A stretch of 64,000 bases of DNA from Alkaliphilus oremlandii OhILAs (GCF_000018325.1 NC_009922.1:1-64000); one strand, 5' to 3'; counted from the first letter of the stretch, positions 1 to 9,333 are shown. The notes: a model not told the origin generated them from the letters alone. A program made the numbers and translations.

Positions 1-48
1 TTATTTATATATATTATATTTTAATTATTACAGATAGGAGGATATTTT

Positions 49-1404
49 ATGCAGGACAATCTACCTCAAATCTGGGAAAAAACTCTTAATTTAATTAAAC
101 CAGAGCTAACAGAAGTCAGTTTTACAACTTGGATTAAATCAATAGAAGTTATTTCTCTAGAAGGTAATACTATGATTCTAGGTGTCCCTAACGTATTCAC
201 GAAGGACATTCTTACTGCTCGATATGCGACACTGATAAGCAATGCTTTAAAACAAACAACTTCTAAAAATTTTGAAATTAGATTTATTGTACCTTCAGAA
301 GAAAAAATCAGTAAAACTGAAGAATCTCAGAAGAAACTGGAAGGCTCTGTTAATATCTCAGTAGCATCCGATCAATTTGTTTCAAATAATTTAAATCCAA
401 AATATACCTTCGATACGTTCGTTATAGGAAATAGCAACAGATTTGCCCATGCAGCTTCTTTAGCCGTTGCGGAATCTCCTGCAAAAGCATATAATCCTCT
501 ATTTCTTTACGGTGGTGTAGGACTTGGAAAAACGCACTTAATGCATGCCATCGGCCATTTCATCTTACAGAATAACCCTAAGGCTAAAGTTGTATACGTT
601 TCTTCAGAAACCTTTACAAATGAGCTTATTAATTCTATTCGTCACGACCGTAATGTTGAGTTTCGTAATCGTTTTCGTACCATTGATGTTCTATTAGTAG
701 ATGATATCCAGTTCATCGCAGGAAAAGAGAGTACACAGGAAGAGTTCTTCCATACATTTAATGCGCTGCACGAATCCAATAAGCAGATCATTATTTCCAG
801 TGATCGACCGCCTAAGGAAATCCCAACCCTTGAAGATCGATTAAGATCTCGATTCGAATGGGGACTGATCACAGATATTCAGCCACCGGATTTAGAGACA
901 AGAATTGCGATTCTATATAAAAAGGCACAGATGGAAAACATCGATGTACCCAATGAAGTACTAACCCATATCGCTAAAAAAATTCAATCTAATATTAGGG
1001 AGTTAGAGGGTGCGCTCATTCGAATTGTTGCGTATTCTTCTTTGACGAATAGCGAAATTACTGTTGAATTGGCAAGTGAAGCGCTTAAGGAGCTTTTCTC
1101 TAGTAAAGCACGCCAACTGAATATTGATCTGATTAAAGAAGTTGTTGCAAATAAATATAATATGAAAATAGAAGATTTTAACTCTAAGAAAAGAACACGA
1201 TCAATTTCCTACCCTAGACAAATCGCCATGTATCTATCTAGAGAGCTAACGGACTTATCCCTACCTAAGATAGGAGAGGAATTTGGCGGTAGAGATCATA
1301 CAACAGTAATGCATGCCCACGAAAAAATCTCTAAGGATATTCTTGCAGACGACAATATTAAAGAAAAAATTGAACGTATCGCAAAGGAAATAAAAGGCGA
1401 TTAA
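49..1404 (+). CDS. dnaA: Chromosomal replication initiator DnaA
   Basis: Replication initiator that binds DnaA boxes at oriC, melts the origin and helps load the replicative helicase. 451 aa, normal for the family. Domain I spans about residues 1-85, followed by a variable linker. The AAA+ domain has Walker A GGVGLGKT at 155-162 and Walker B with Asp218/Asp219. The C-terminal DNA-binding domain carries the DnaA signature RDHTTVMHA from Arg415. A GGAGG Shine-Dalgarno (SD) lies 8 bases before the ATG. First gene of the canonical dnaA-dnaN-yaaA-recF order, with a DnaA-box cluster directly downstream. Its promoter and any upstream boxes lie outside the window. Confidence 0.99.
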   Translation: MQDNLPQIWEKTLNLIKPELTEVSFTTWIKSIEVISLEGNTMILGVPNVFTKDILTARYATLISNALKQTTSKNFEIRFIVPSEEKISKTEESQKKLEGSVNISVASDQFVSNNLNPKYTFDTFVIGNSNRFAHAASLAVAESPAKAYNPLFLYGGVGLGKTHLMHAIGHFILQNNPKAKVVYVSSETFTNELINSIRHDRNVEFRNRFRTIDVLLVDDIQFIAGKESTQEEFFHTFNALHESNKQIIISSDRPPKEIPTLEDRLRSRFEWGLITDIQPPDLETRIAILYKKAQMENIDVPNEVLTHIAKKIQSNIRELEGALIRIVAYSSLTNSEITVELASEALKELFSSKARQLNIDLIKEVVANKYNMKIEDFNSKKRTRSISYPRQIAMYLSRELTDLSLPKIGEEFGGRDHTTVMHAHEKISKDILADDNIKEKIERIAKEIKGD

Positions 1405-1641
1405 TCTATGCACATTGATGGTGTGTATAGATTGTTTATACATTGTTAATAGATCCTAAAAAATTTTTTTATGTTTGTTCTGTGGATAACTGTGGCAGAG
1501 TTCCTAACATTTTATACACATGTGTATATCTTTTAAATATTACAGTTTAGGTGTTTATCCACAAAAACACAGCGCCTACTACTATTACTACTAGAGTTGT
1601 TATTATTTATCTCTATTTTTTCAAAAGGGGGTTATCCACAA
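1405..1641. other. oriC: Origin region (oriC) DnaA-box cluster between dnaA and dnaN
   Basis: This gap holds perfect DnaA boxes TTATCCACA at 1555-1563 and 1632-1640, the inverted form TGTGGATAA at 1481-1489, and the accepted variant TTATACACA at 1512-1520. Weaker variants TGTGTATAG (1422-1430) and TGTGTATAT (1521-1529) are also present. The sequence is AT-rich, with an A/T tract near 1456-1475 that could be an unwinding element. Placement after dnaA is typical of Firmicutes. The part upstream of dnaA cannot be assessed because the window starts 48 bases before the gene. Confidence 0.85.
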
Positions 1642-2748
1642 ATGAAGTTCTTTTGCAACCAAAAAGCATTAATGCACAGCATTTCAATCGTACAAAAAGC
1701 GGTTTCTTCAAAAAGCACACTACCCATCATTAAAGGAATATACTTAGAGGCCTATGAGGATCATTTACGTCTTGTAGGAACGGATATGGAAATCGGTATC
1801 GATCACGTAATGGAGGCAAATATTATAGAAGAAGGTTCCATCGTCGTAGATGCTCGATTATTCAGTGAAATTATTCGAAGGTTACCAGATTATGAGGTAG
1901 AGGTTTCTCTTCAAGAGAACAATCAGTTATTGATCAAATGTGCTGCTACAGAATTTAATATTCTAAGCTATAATGCTTCTGAGTTTCCAGAGCTACCAGA
2001 AATAGAAGAAGACCAAATCCATGAGATATCACAGGACTTGTTTAAAAATATGATTCGTCAGACGGTATTTGCTACAGCACAAGATGAAACGAGACCCATA
2101 TTAACGGGTGTATTAATGGAGATAGAAGATGATATACTAAGTATGGTTGCTCTTGATGGTTACAGAGTAGCCCTTCGAAAAGGAAAGCTCAATGCACATC
2201 TTAATAACAGAGTCGTTATTCCAGGAAAAACATTAAATGAAGTGAACCGTATCATGACCGGTGAAGAAGATGAAAATATAAAGATATCTTTAACGAACAA
2301 TCATGCTTTATTTACAGTAGGCAATACAAAGTTAATCTCTAGACTTCTTGAAGGAGAATTCATGAACTATAACCAGATCATCCCAAAGGAGTTTAAGTCT
2401 AGAGTTAAAGTGAATACCAGATCTTTATTAGACAGTATCGAGAGAGCTTCTTTATTAGGGAAGGAAGGTCGAAATAATTTAGTGAAGTTTAGCATAACAG
2501 ATTATAAGATGGTGATTAATTCCAACTCAGAGCTAGGAAATGTTCACGAGGAGATTTTGATTGAATTAGAAGGTGATGATTTACAAATAGCCTTTAATTC
2601 AAAGTACTTTATAGATGCTCTGAAGGTAATCGATGATGAATCTGTATATTTAGAGTTTACAACGAATTTGAGTCCAGGTATTATAAAGCCCATAACGAAT
2701 GACAATACAATTTATCTGGTATTACCTGTACGATTATCATCCTATTAG
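1642..2748 (+). CDS. dnaN: DNA polymerase III beta sliding clamp
   Basis: Ring-shaped processivity clamp that tethers DNA polymerase III to DNA. 368 aa from the chosen start MKFFCNQ, the family's usual length. The upstream in-frame start at 1597 would add 15 residues not expected in the family. AGGGGG at 1626-1631 serves as SD, about 10 bases before the ATG. The C-terminus ends in the typical LPVRL-x-SY motif (clamp C-terminal tail). A perfect DnaA box lies between SD and start codon, so bound DnaA could influence dnaN expression (inference). A short hairpin terminator follows. Confidence 0.98.
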   Translation: MKFFCNQKALMHSISIVQKAVSSKSTLPIIKGIYLEAYEDHLRLVGTDMEIGIDHVMEANIIEEGSIVVDARLFSEIIRRLPDYEVEVSLQENNQLLIKCAATEFNILSYNASEFPELPEIEEDQIHEISQDLFKNMIRQTVFATAQDETRPILTGVLMEIEDDILSMVALDGYRVALRKGKLNAHLNNRVVIPGKTLNEVNRIMTGEEDENIKISLTNNHALFTVGNTKLISRLLEGEFMNYNQIIPKEFKSRVKVNTRSLLDSIERASLLGKEGRNNLVKFSITDYKMVINSNSELGNVHEEILIELEGDDLQIAFNSKYFIDALKVIDDESVYLEFTTNLSPGIIKPITNDNTIYLVLPVRLSSY

Positions 2749-2753
2749 TGATT

Positions 2754-2780
2754 AACCCGGCAATTTGCTGGGTTTCTATT
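2754..2780 (+). terminator. Terminator after dnaN
   Basis: Stem AACCCGGCA / TGCTGGGTT (one G-T pair) with a 3-base loop, followed by a short T-rich stretch, 6 bases after the dnaN stop. It probably gives only partial termination ahead of yaaA. Confidence 0.6.
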
Positions 2781-2803
2781 TGTATAAGATAATATTAATA
2801 GAC

Positions 2804-2848
2804 GGGAGGTTTAGGTTATCCTGTAGTAAAAGATAACGATTAAAAATG
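2804..2848 (+). promoter_or_regulatory. Distant SD with intervening hairpin before yaaA
   Basis: GGGAGG at 2804-2809 is too far from the yaaA ATG (2846) to work as a linear SD. GTTATC (2815-2820) can pair with GATAAC (2832-2837). Folding that hairpin would leave about 13 unpaired bases between SD and ATG. This is inference from sequence alone. Confidence 0.4.
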
Positions 2849-3061
2849 AGAAAAAAAGTTGAAGTTAAAATTGAAGGAGAATACATTAAGTTAGACCAAT
2901 TGTTAAAGTTAGCTGAAGTCGTGGGAAGTGGCGGTCATGCAAAGCTAGTGATACTGAACGGAGAAGTTAAAGTAAATGAGCAGACTATTGTTCAAAGAGG
3001 AAAGAAAATAAGAGTAGGGGATAAGGTGTTATTTCAAGATATAGAGATTGAAGTAAAATAA
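2846..3061 (+). CDS. yaaA: S4-domain RNA-binding protein YaaA
   Basis: 71-aa protein made almost entirely of one S4 RNA-binding domain, with the motif LDQLLKLAEVVGSGGHAK...LNGEVKVN. S4-domain proteins of this type between dnaN and recF are conserved in Firmicutes; the exact RNA target is not established here. No SD sits at normal distance from the ATG. The nearest GGGAGG (2804-2809) is 36 bases upstream, and a possible hairpin (2815-2837) lies between. An in-frame stop at 2834 excludes an earlier start. Confidence 0.88.
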   Translation: MRKKVEVKIEGEYIKLDQLLKLAEVVGSGGHAKLVILNGEVKVNEQTIVQRGKKIRVGDKVLFQDIEIEVK

Positions 3062-3138
3062 AGTTTGTTCCATTGCGCTCACAAACTTTATGTCGCACTC
3101 AATTCCAGGTAGAGCTTAGAATTTCAAGTGCTTAAAAT
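3060..3138 (+). repeat. Family B intergenic repeat, copy 1 of a tandem pair
   Basis: 79-bp unit running from AAAGTTTGTTC to AAGTGCTTAAAAT, starting in the yaaA stop codon. The left half forms a hairpin (AAAGTTTGT / ACAAACTTT). The right half forms a weaker one bounded by GCACT / AAGTGC. The next 79 bases are a second copy; a minus-strand copy lies at 54796-54875 and degenerate copies at 26321-26392 and 44619-44657. No coding potential seen. Confidence 0.8.
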
Positions 3139-3217
3139 AAAGTTTGTTCGTTTGCATTCACAAATTTTATAACACATTGAATTCTAAGGAAGTCCTAGAA
3201 TTTTAAGTGCTTAAAAT
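3139..3217 (+). repeat. Family B intergenic repeat, copy 2 of a tandem pair
   Basis: Second 79-bp unit immediately abutting copy 1. It has the same start and end words but an inner sequence that has drifted. Hairpins: AAAGTTTGT / ACAAATTTT and AATTCTAAGG / CCTAGAATT. The recF SD begins a few bases after it. Confidence 0.8.
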
Positions 3218-3235
3218 GGCCTAGGAGGAACAGGG

Positions 3236-4333
3236 ATGATCGTAGAGGAGTTAAAGTTAATCAACTACAGAAATTATGAACAAATGAACTTAAAATTTCA
3301 TCCTAGACTGAACGTTTTTATTGGAGATAATGCACAGGGAAAGACCAATTTAATCGAATCGATCTATTTATGTTCCGCTGGAAAATCCTTTCGAACCAAT
3401 CATGACCAAGAGCTAATCAACATGAATAAAAAGCAAGCGTATATTCATGTTAAAGTAAAGAAGGTTCATAGTGATGTTCATATTGAAGTAAGGCTCAATA
3501 GTGAGCGGAAAAAAGATCTTAAAGTAAACCAAATTCCCTTAGTAAAAATGGGAGAACTTTTAGGGAATTTAAATGTGGTTTTATTTTCACCGGAAGATTT
3601 AAAGCTGGTAAAAGAAGGTCCAAGTGAACGCAGAAGGTTTATGGATAGAGAAATTTCTCAAATTTCAACGAAATTTTATTACACTTTAAGTCAATATAAT
3701 AAAATACTTCAACATCGGAATAAACTCTTAAAGTACAATAAGGGGAAAGAGATAGATATTGAAGTATGGGATGAACAGCTTGCTGCTGCTGGTGCATGGC
3801 TTATTGTATATAGAAGGAACTTTATAAAGAAAATTAGTATATTAGCCAAGTTAATGCATAGAAAAATAACGGAATCCATAGAGAATTTAGAAGTGATCTA
3901 TGAACCTAATGTTAAAGTTAAAGAAAATGATGAAGTTGACGTGATTAAAGAAAAGATCCTTCAAAATTTGAAAGAGAATTTTAATGTGGATAAACAGAGA
4001 GGGCTTACAACTTGTGGGCCTCATCGTGATGATATGATATTAAAGATTAATGGTTTAGATGTAAAAACTTATGGATCTCAAGGTCAGCAAAGAACAGCTG
4101 TACTTTCTTTAAAGCTGGCAGAGCTGGAGCTGGTAAAAGGTGAAGTTGGAGAATACCCTATTTTGCTATTAGATGACGTCATGAGTGAATTGGACTCAAA
4201 GAGACAGCATTATTTAATTCACAATTTAAAGAGTGTTCAAACTTTTATTACAACCACCATGATGGAGACTTTAAAGGATTTAAAGCCAGAAGATCGGGCT
4301 GTATTTTATGTGAACAAGGGACAAATAGACTAA
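3236..4333 (+). CDS. recF: DNA replication/repair protein RecF
   Basis: SMC-like ATPase that, with RecO and RecR, loads RecA at gaps and stalled forks. 365 aa, normal length. Walker A GDNAQGKT begins at Gly30 (Lys36). The C-terminal signature YGSQGQQRTAVLSLKLAE and Walker B ILLLDDVMSELD are intact. SD TAGGAGG lies 8 bases upstream of the ATG. It sits in the conserved origin order after yaaA, separated from it by the two family B repeats. Confidence 0.97.
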   Translation: MIVEELKLINYRNYEQMNLKFHPRLNVFIGDNAQGKTNLIESIYLCSAGKSFRTNHDQELINMNKKQAYIHVKVKKVHSDVHIEVRLNSERKKDLKVNQIPLVKMGELLGNLNVVLFSPEDLKLVKEGPSERRRFMDREISQISTKFYYTLSQYNKILQHRNKLLKYNKGKEIDIEVWDEQLAAAGAWLIVYRRNFIKKISILAKLMHRKITESIENLEVIYEPNVKVKENDEVDVIKEKILQNLKENFNVDKQRGLTTCGPHRDDMILKINGLDVKTYGSQGQQRTAVLSLKLAELELVKGEVGEYPILLLDDVMSELDSKRQHYLIHNLKSVQTFITTTMMETLKDLKPEDRAVFYVNKGQID

Positions 4334-4421
4334 TTAATAAAAACAAAATACTTTGTCTTTTAATATGGTAGAAAAAGGGTTATAATAAAAAGGTATGTTG
4401 ATGTTTTGGAGGTGTATTGTG

Positions 4422-4757
4422 ATGTTTCTCCATTTAGGAGGAGATATAATGGTTAACACAAGGGACGTTATAGCAATTTTAGATGTTGAATCGGTATTAG
4501 ATTCCAGACACAGTAGAAATTTTATATCGAAGCAAGAAAAAGAAGGTTCTATTATTAGAATTACAGATGAAGAAACTCGGTCCTTTGTTATTACCGAAAA
4601 GAGTGAGGGACGAAGAAAAAAGAAAAATTCGGTACGTCAAATCAAAGTATATTACTCACCCATATCTGCTTCTACATTACAAAAAAGAGCAGATTTACTT
4701 ATAAGGTCTTTCTCACATACCAGTTCAACGAATAAAGAACAGAACATTAATATATAA
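4422..4757 (+). CDS. remB: DUF370 / RemB-like (YaaB) regulatory protein
   Basis: 111 aa from ATG 4422, chosen because GGAGGTG (4408-4414) is 7 bases upstream and the N-terminus MFLHLGGD is typical of the DUF370/YaaB family. In Bacillus the related RemB takes part in extracellular-matrix gene control; the role here is inferred. The body has the DUF370 pattern VIAILDVES...FVITE. The C-terminus continues with a basic stretch (EGRRKKKNS) and SPISASTLQKR. A TATAAT at 4381-4386 could be the -10 of its promoter. Confidence 0.85.
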   Translation: MFLHLGGDIMVNTRDVIAILDVESVLDSRHSRNFISKQEKEGSIIRITDEETRSFVITEKSEGRRKKKNSVRQIKVYYSPISASTLQKRADLLIRSFSHTSSTNKEQNINI

Positions 4758-4883
4758 ACTACGCTGCAGATAGAGATCGCTGCTTGTATTAAAGAAGAAC
4801 TTAATATTAGCAGTTTATTTTATTTATTAATATAAAGATATACTGTGAAAAATAACATGGATTTTTTAGCAGGAGGTTAAAAA

Positions 4884-6794
4884 ATGGATAAAATTAAGAC
4901 GCAAGAATATAGTGCGGAACAAATACAGGTCCTAGAAGGATTAGATCCTGTAAGAAAAAGACCGGGGATGTATATAGGAACAACTGGTCCTAGAGGATTA
5001 CATCATCTAGTTTATGAAGTTGTTGATAATAGTATAGATGAGGCCTTAGGAGGGTATTGCGATACTATTCTCGTAACAATTAAAGAAGACGACTCTATAG
5101 AAGTTATTGATAATGGTAGGGGTATCCCTGTTGATGTTCACCCTCAGACAGGAAAATCTACTTTAGAGACTGTACTTACTGTACTTCACGCTGGAGGAAA
5201 GTTCGGTGGTGGAGGATATAAGGTTTCTGGTGGACTTCATGGGGTAGGTGTTTCTGTTGTTAATGCTTTATCAGAGTATTTAGAGGCTACAATTAAATTG
5301 GATGGTAAGGTTTATTGGCAAAGATTTGAAAGAGGAAATCCTGTAGAGGATATTAAGATTATTGGTGAAACCAAAGAAAAAGGAACAACTATATTATTTA
5401 AGCCAGATGCAGAAATCTTTGAAGAAACTGTTTTTCAATATGAAACCTTAGAATATCGATTGAGAGAACTTGCTTTCTTAAATAAGGGAATAAAAATTGT
5501 TTTAATAGATAAACGAGAAGGAAAAGAGCAGGAGAAGGTCTTTTACTACGACGGTGGTATCATGGAGTATGTTAAATATCTAAATAAAAATAAGAGTGTT
5601 CTCCATGAAAAAATTATACATTTTGAAAAAGAAAAAGAAACCAGTGTTGTAGAGGTAGCAATGCAGTATACGGATACCTATACAGAAAATATTTTCAGCT
5701 ATGCAAATAACATTAATACCCATGAAGGTGGAACACACTTAAGTGGATTTAGAGCTTCCTTAACGAGAATTGTCAATGATTATGCAAAGAAAGCTGGATT
5801 CTTAAAAGAAAAGGATGCCAATTTTTTAGGAGAAGATATCAGAGAAGGATTAACTGCTGTTATTTCTGTGAAGTTGACTGAACCTCAGTTTGAAGGGCAA
5901 ACGAAAACGAAGCTTGGAAATAGTGAAATGAGAGGTATTGTTGAAAACAGTGTATCGGAGGCCTTAGAAGCTTTTCTTGAGGAAAATCCCTCTGATGCAA
6001 AGATCATTGTAGAAAAATCCCTAAGAGCGCAACGGGCGAGAGAAGCGGCAAAAAAAGCCAGAGAGTTAACTAGAAGAAAAGGTGCTTTAGAAAGCATGGC
6101 TCTTCCTGGTAAATTAGCAGATTGCTCTGAAAAGGACCCTGCATTGAGTGAAATCTACATCGTTGAGGGAAACTCTGCGGGAGGTAGTGCAAAGCAAGGT
6201 AGAGATCGAAGTATTCAGGCCATATTACCATTAAGAGGAAAAATACTAAATGTTGAAAAAGCAAGACTAGACAAGATGTTAAACTCTGATGAAATACGAA
6301 ATATGATTACAGCCTTTGGTACAAGTATAGGTGAAGAGTTTGATATAGAAAAGCTCAGATATCATAAAATCGTTATTATGACAGACGCAGACGTTGACGG
6401 TGCTCATATTAGAACCTTATTATTAACTTTCCTATTTAGATTTATGAAGCCTTTAATAGAGCGTGGATACATTTATATTGCACAACCACCACTATATAAG
6501 CTGAAAAAAGGTAAAGTAGAAGAATATGCGTATTCGGAAGAAGAAATGCAAGTAAAATTATCAGAGATGGGAGGAAATGTAGATATTCAAAGATATAAAG
6601 GTCTTGGAGAAATGAATCCAGAACAGCTTTGGGAAACTACAATGAATCCAGAAACTAGAACTTTCTTGCAGGTTACTATTGAAGATGCAGCTGCAGCGGA
6701 CAATATTTTTACCACGCTTATGGGCGATAAGGTAGAACCGAGAAGAGAGTTTATTGAACAAAATTCAAAATACGTTACGAATTTAGATATATAA
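4884..6794 (+). CDS. gyrB: DNA gyrase subunit B
   Basis: ATPase subunit of the type II topoisomerase that introduces negative supercoils. 636 aa, normal for Firmicutes. N-terminal GHKL ATPase motifs include VVDNSIDEA and DNGRGIPVD. The Toprim domain has EGNSAGGSAKQGRDR and the metal-binding DADVDGAHIR. The C-terminal RYKGLGEMNPEQLWETTM segment is intact. SD AGGAGG is upstream. gyrA follows after 12 bases, so the two subunits are co-transcribed. Confidence 0.99.
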   Translation: MDKIKTQEYSAEQIQVLEGLDPVRKRPGMYIGTTGPRGLHHLVYEVVDNSIDEALGGYCDTILVTIKEDDSIEVIDNGRGIPVDVHPQTGKSTLETVLTVLHAGGKFGGGGYKVSGGLHGVGVSVVNALSEYLEATIKLDGKVYWQRFERGNPVEDIKIIGETKEKGTTILFKPDAEIFEETVFQYETLEYRLRELAFLNKGIKIVLIDKREGKEQEKVFYYDGGIMEYVKYLNKNKSVLHEKIIHFEKEKETSVVEVAMQYTDTYTENIFSYANNINTHEGGTHLSGFRASLTRIVNDYAKKAGFLKEKDANFLGEDIREGLTAVISVKLTEPQFEGQTKTKLGNSEMRGIVENSVSEALEAFLEENPSDAKIIVEKSLRAQRAREAAKKARELTRRKGALESMALPGKLADCSEKDPALSEIYIVEGNSAGGSAKQGRDRSIQAILPLRGKILNVEKARLDKMLNSDEIRNMITAFGTSIGEEFDIEKLRYHKIVIMTDADVDGAHIRTLLLTFLFRFMKPLIERGYIYIAQPPLYKLKKGKVEEYAYSEEEMQVKLSEMGGNVDIQRYKGLGEMNPEQLWETTMNPETRTFLQVTIEDAAAADNIFTTLMGDKVEPRREFIEQNSKYVTNLDI

Positions 6795-6806
6795 GGGGGA
6801 TAAAAA

Positions 6807-9266
6807 ATGTTAGAAAAAAGAGGCAATATAGTCCCTATAAATATAGAAAAAGAGATGAAAAACTCCTATATCGACTACTCTATGAGTGTTATTGTTGGTA
6901 GGGCTCTTCCTGATGTAAGAGACGGTCTAAAGCCTGTTCATAGAAGAATATTATACTCTATGATTGAGTTGGGCATAACGCCTGATAAGCCGCATAAAAA
7001 ATCAGCTCGTATTGTTGGAGATGTTTTAGGTAAGTATCATCCTCACGGGGATACTGCTGTATACGATGCAATGGTACGTTTGGCTCAAGATTTTTCAATG
7101 AGATATATGCTAGTAGATGGTCATGGTAACTTTGGTTCTGTTGACGGTGATGGCGCAGCTGCCATGCGTTATACAGAAGCAAGATTATCAAAAATGGCTA
7201 TGGAAATGATACGAGATATTAATAAGGATACAGTGGATTATCGTCCCAACTTCGATGAATCCTTAAAAGAACCTTCTGTACTGCCAAGTAAGTTCCCTAA
7301 TTTACTTGTGAATGGATCTAATGGAATTGCTGTCGGTATGGCAACCAATATTCCACCCCACAATTTAGGAGAGGTTATCGATGGTGTTGTTACTTTAATT
7401 GATAATTCTGAGGCGCAGGTTGAGGATCTGATGGAGCATATTAAAGGACCAGATTTTCCTACTGCTGCAACAATCATGGGAACAGAAGGAATTAAAGAAG
7501 CCTATACAACTGGTAGAGGACGAATTAAAGTAAGGGCAAAGGCCAGCATTGAAGAAGTGAATAAGGGCAGACAGCAGATCATCATCACAGAGATTCCTTA
7601 CCAAGTAAATAAGGCTCGATTAATTGAGAAAATAGCAGAGCTCGTAAGGGATAAGAAGGTTGAGGGTATTTCTGATTTAAGGGACGAAAGTGATAGAGAG
7701 GGTATGCGTATTGTCATAGAGCTGAAGAGAGATGCCAATGCCAACGTTGTCCTCAACAAACTATATAAGCATACCCAGTTAGAGGATACCTTCGGTGTTA
7801 TCATGCTAGCCATAGTTAATGGAGAGCCTAAAGTATTAAATTTAAAAGAGGTATTAACCCATTATTTAGATCATCAAAAAGATATTATTACGAGAAGAAC
7901 TCAATTCGATTTAAATAAAGCAGAAGAGAGAGCACATATTTTAGAGGGCTTAAAAATAGCCATTGATAACTTAGATGAAGTGATTAAGCTAATTAGAGGT
8001 TCTGAAAACACACAAATTGCTAAAACAGGCTTAATGGAAACGTTTACTTTATCTGAAAAGCAAGCCCAAGCAATTCTAGATATGAGGCTACAAAAGCTTA
8101 CTGGATTAGAAATAGAGAAGGTAGAAGAAGAATATGAGGATCTTATAAAGCTAATTAATCATTTTAAAGAAATATTAGCAAATGAAAGATTGATGCTGAA
8201 TATTATCAAAGATGAGTTAATAGAGATTAAAGAAAAATATGGCGATGAGAGAAGAACAGAAATTACGAGAGCAATTGGTGAAATCAATATTGAAGATATG
8301 ATCACTGAAGAAGAAGTGGTGATTACGTTGACTCATTTTGGCTATATTAAGAGACTACCAGCAGATACCTACAAGAGCCAAAAACGAGGTGGAAAAGGCA
8401 TTGCCGCTTTAACCACGAGAGAAGAAGATTTTGTTGAAAATCTAATTACTTCTTCATCCCATGACTATCTATTATTCTTTACAAACTTTGGTAGGGTATA
8501 TAAGCTCAATGTTTATGAAATACCAGAGGCTAGAAGACAGGCCAAGGGTACTGCCATTGTAAATTTAATACCACTGAGTCCAAATGAAACCGTTGCAGCT
8601 ACCATTCCTGTCGGTAGACAATTTGATTCTAAGTATCTTGTATTGGCTACTAAAAATGGTATTATTAAGAAAACTCAGTTATCTCAATTTGAAAGCACTA
8701 GAAAAAGTGGCTTAATCGCTATTAGCATCCGAGAAGATGATGAGTTAATCAAGGTTAAATTGACAGATGAAGATAGTGAAATCATCCTAATTACAGCACA
8801 AGGAATGTCCATACGCTTTAAAGAACAAGATGTTAGAGATATGGGTAGAAGTGCCATGGGTGTAAAAGGAATCAATTTATCGCCAAAAGATCATGTGGTT
8901 TCCATGGAAATCGTAGAGGAAAATAAAGATTTACTAGTCATCAGTGAAAAAGGATTTGGCAAGAGAACAGATACGAGTGAGTATCGATTACAAACTAGAG
9001 GTGGAAAAGGTATCAAGACCTACAACGTTACTGGAAAGACGGGTCCTTTAGTTGGTGCTAAAATAGTAACTGATGAAGATGAAGTATTGTTGATCAATAA
9101 TTATGGAACGGTGATCAGACTCAATGTAAGCAATATATCGAAATTAGGTCGAAATACAAAAGGCGTTACATTAATGAGAATGGAAGAGGACCAATCCATC
9201 ATTACGATTGCTTTAATGGCCTCAACAGAAAATGAAGAAGTAGAAGAGGGTTTAACGGAAGAATAA
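6807..9266 (+). CDS. gyrA: DNA gyrase subunit A
   Basis: DNA-breaking and rejoining subunit of gyrase. 819 aa. Catalytic Tyr122 lies in AAMRYTEARL. The quinolone-resistance region reads HPHGDTAVYD, with Thr83 where Escherichia coli has Ser83. The C-terminal beta-pinwheel carries the GyrA box QKRGGKG, which marks it as gyrase rather than topoisomerase IV. An acidic tail (ENEEVEEGLTEE) ends the protein. Operon partner of gyrB; a strong terminator follows. Confidence 0.99.
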   Translation: MLEKRGNIVPINIEKEMKNSYIDYSMSVIVGRALPDVRDGLKPVHRRILYSMIELGITPDKPHKKSARIVGDVLGKYHPHGDTAVYDAMVRLAQDFSMRYMLVDGHGNFGSVDGDGAAAMRYTEARLSKMAMEMIRDINKDTVDYRPNFDESLKEPSVLPSKFPNLLVNGSNGIAVGMATNIPPHNLGEVIDGVVTLIDNSEAQVEDLMEHIKGPDFPTAATIMGTEGIKEAYTTGRGRIKVRAKASIEEVNKGRQQIIITEIPYQVNKARLIEKIAELVRDKKVEGISDLRDESDREGMRIVIELKRDANANVVLNKLYKHTQLEDTFGVIMLAIVNGEPKVLNLKEVLTHYLDHQKDIITRRTQFDLNKAEERAHILEGLKIAIDNLDEVIKLIRGSENTQIAKTGLMETFTLSEKQAQAILDMRLQKLTGLEIEKVEEEYEDLIKLINHFKEILANERLMLNIIKDELIEIKEKYGDERRTEITRAIGEINIEDMITEEEVVITLTHFGYIKRLPADTYKSQKRGGKGIAALTTREEDFVENLITSSSHDYLLFFTNFGRVYKLNVYEIPEARRQAKGTAIVNLIPLSPNETVAATIPVGRQFDSKYLVLATKNGIIKKTQLSQFESTRKSGLIAISIREDDELIKVKLTDEDSEIILITAQGMSIRFKEQDVRDMGRSAMGVKGINLSPKDHVVSMEIVEENKDLLVISEKGFGKRTDTSEYRLQTRGGKGIKTYNVTGKTGPLVGAKIVTDEDEVLLINNYGTVIRLNVSNISKLGRNTKGVTLMRMEEDQSIITIALMASTENEEVEEGLTEE

Positions 9267-9271
9267 TATGG

Positions 9272-9305
9272 AAAGCAGGGGAAAAAATCCTCTGCTTTTT
9301 TTATT
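9272..9305 (+). terminator. Terminator after gyrA
   Basis: 11-bp stem (AAAGCAGGGGA / TCCTCTGCTTT, one G-T pair) followed by a run of T, 6 bases after the gyrA stop. Confidence 0.85.
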
Positions 9306-9333
9306 TTATCCCTTGATTAGATGGTGGAATATA

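Noticed and set aside
1551..1733. 60-codon + strand ORF between dnaA and dnaN
   Set aside because: Overlaps the DnaA-box region and the dnaN start in another frame; no SD.
3060..3217. CRISPR-like array from the tandem 79-bp units
   Set aside because: Only two units, no constant repeat with variable spacer pattern, and no cas genes; each unit is a two-hairpin element.
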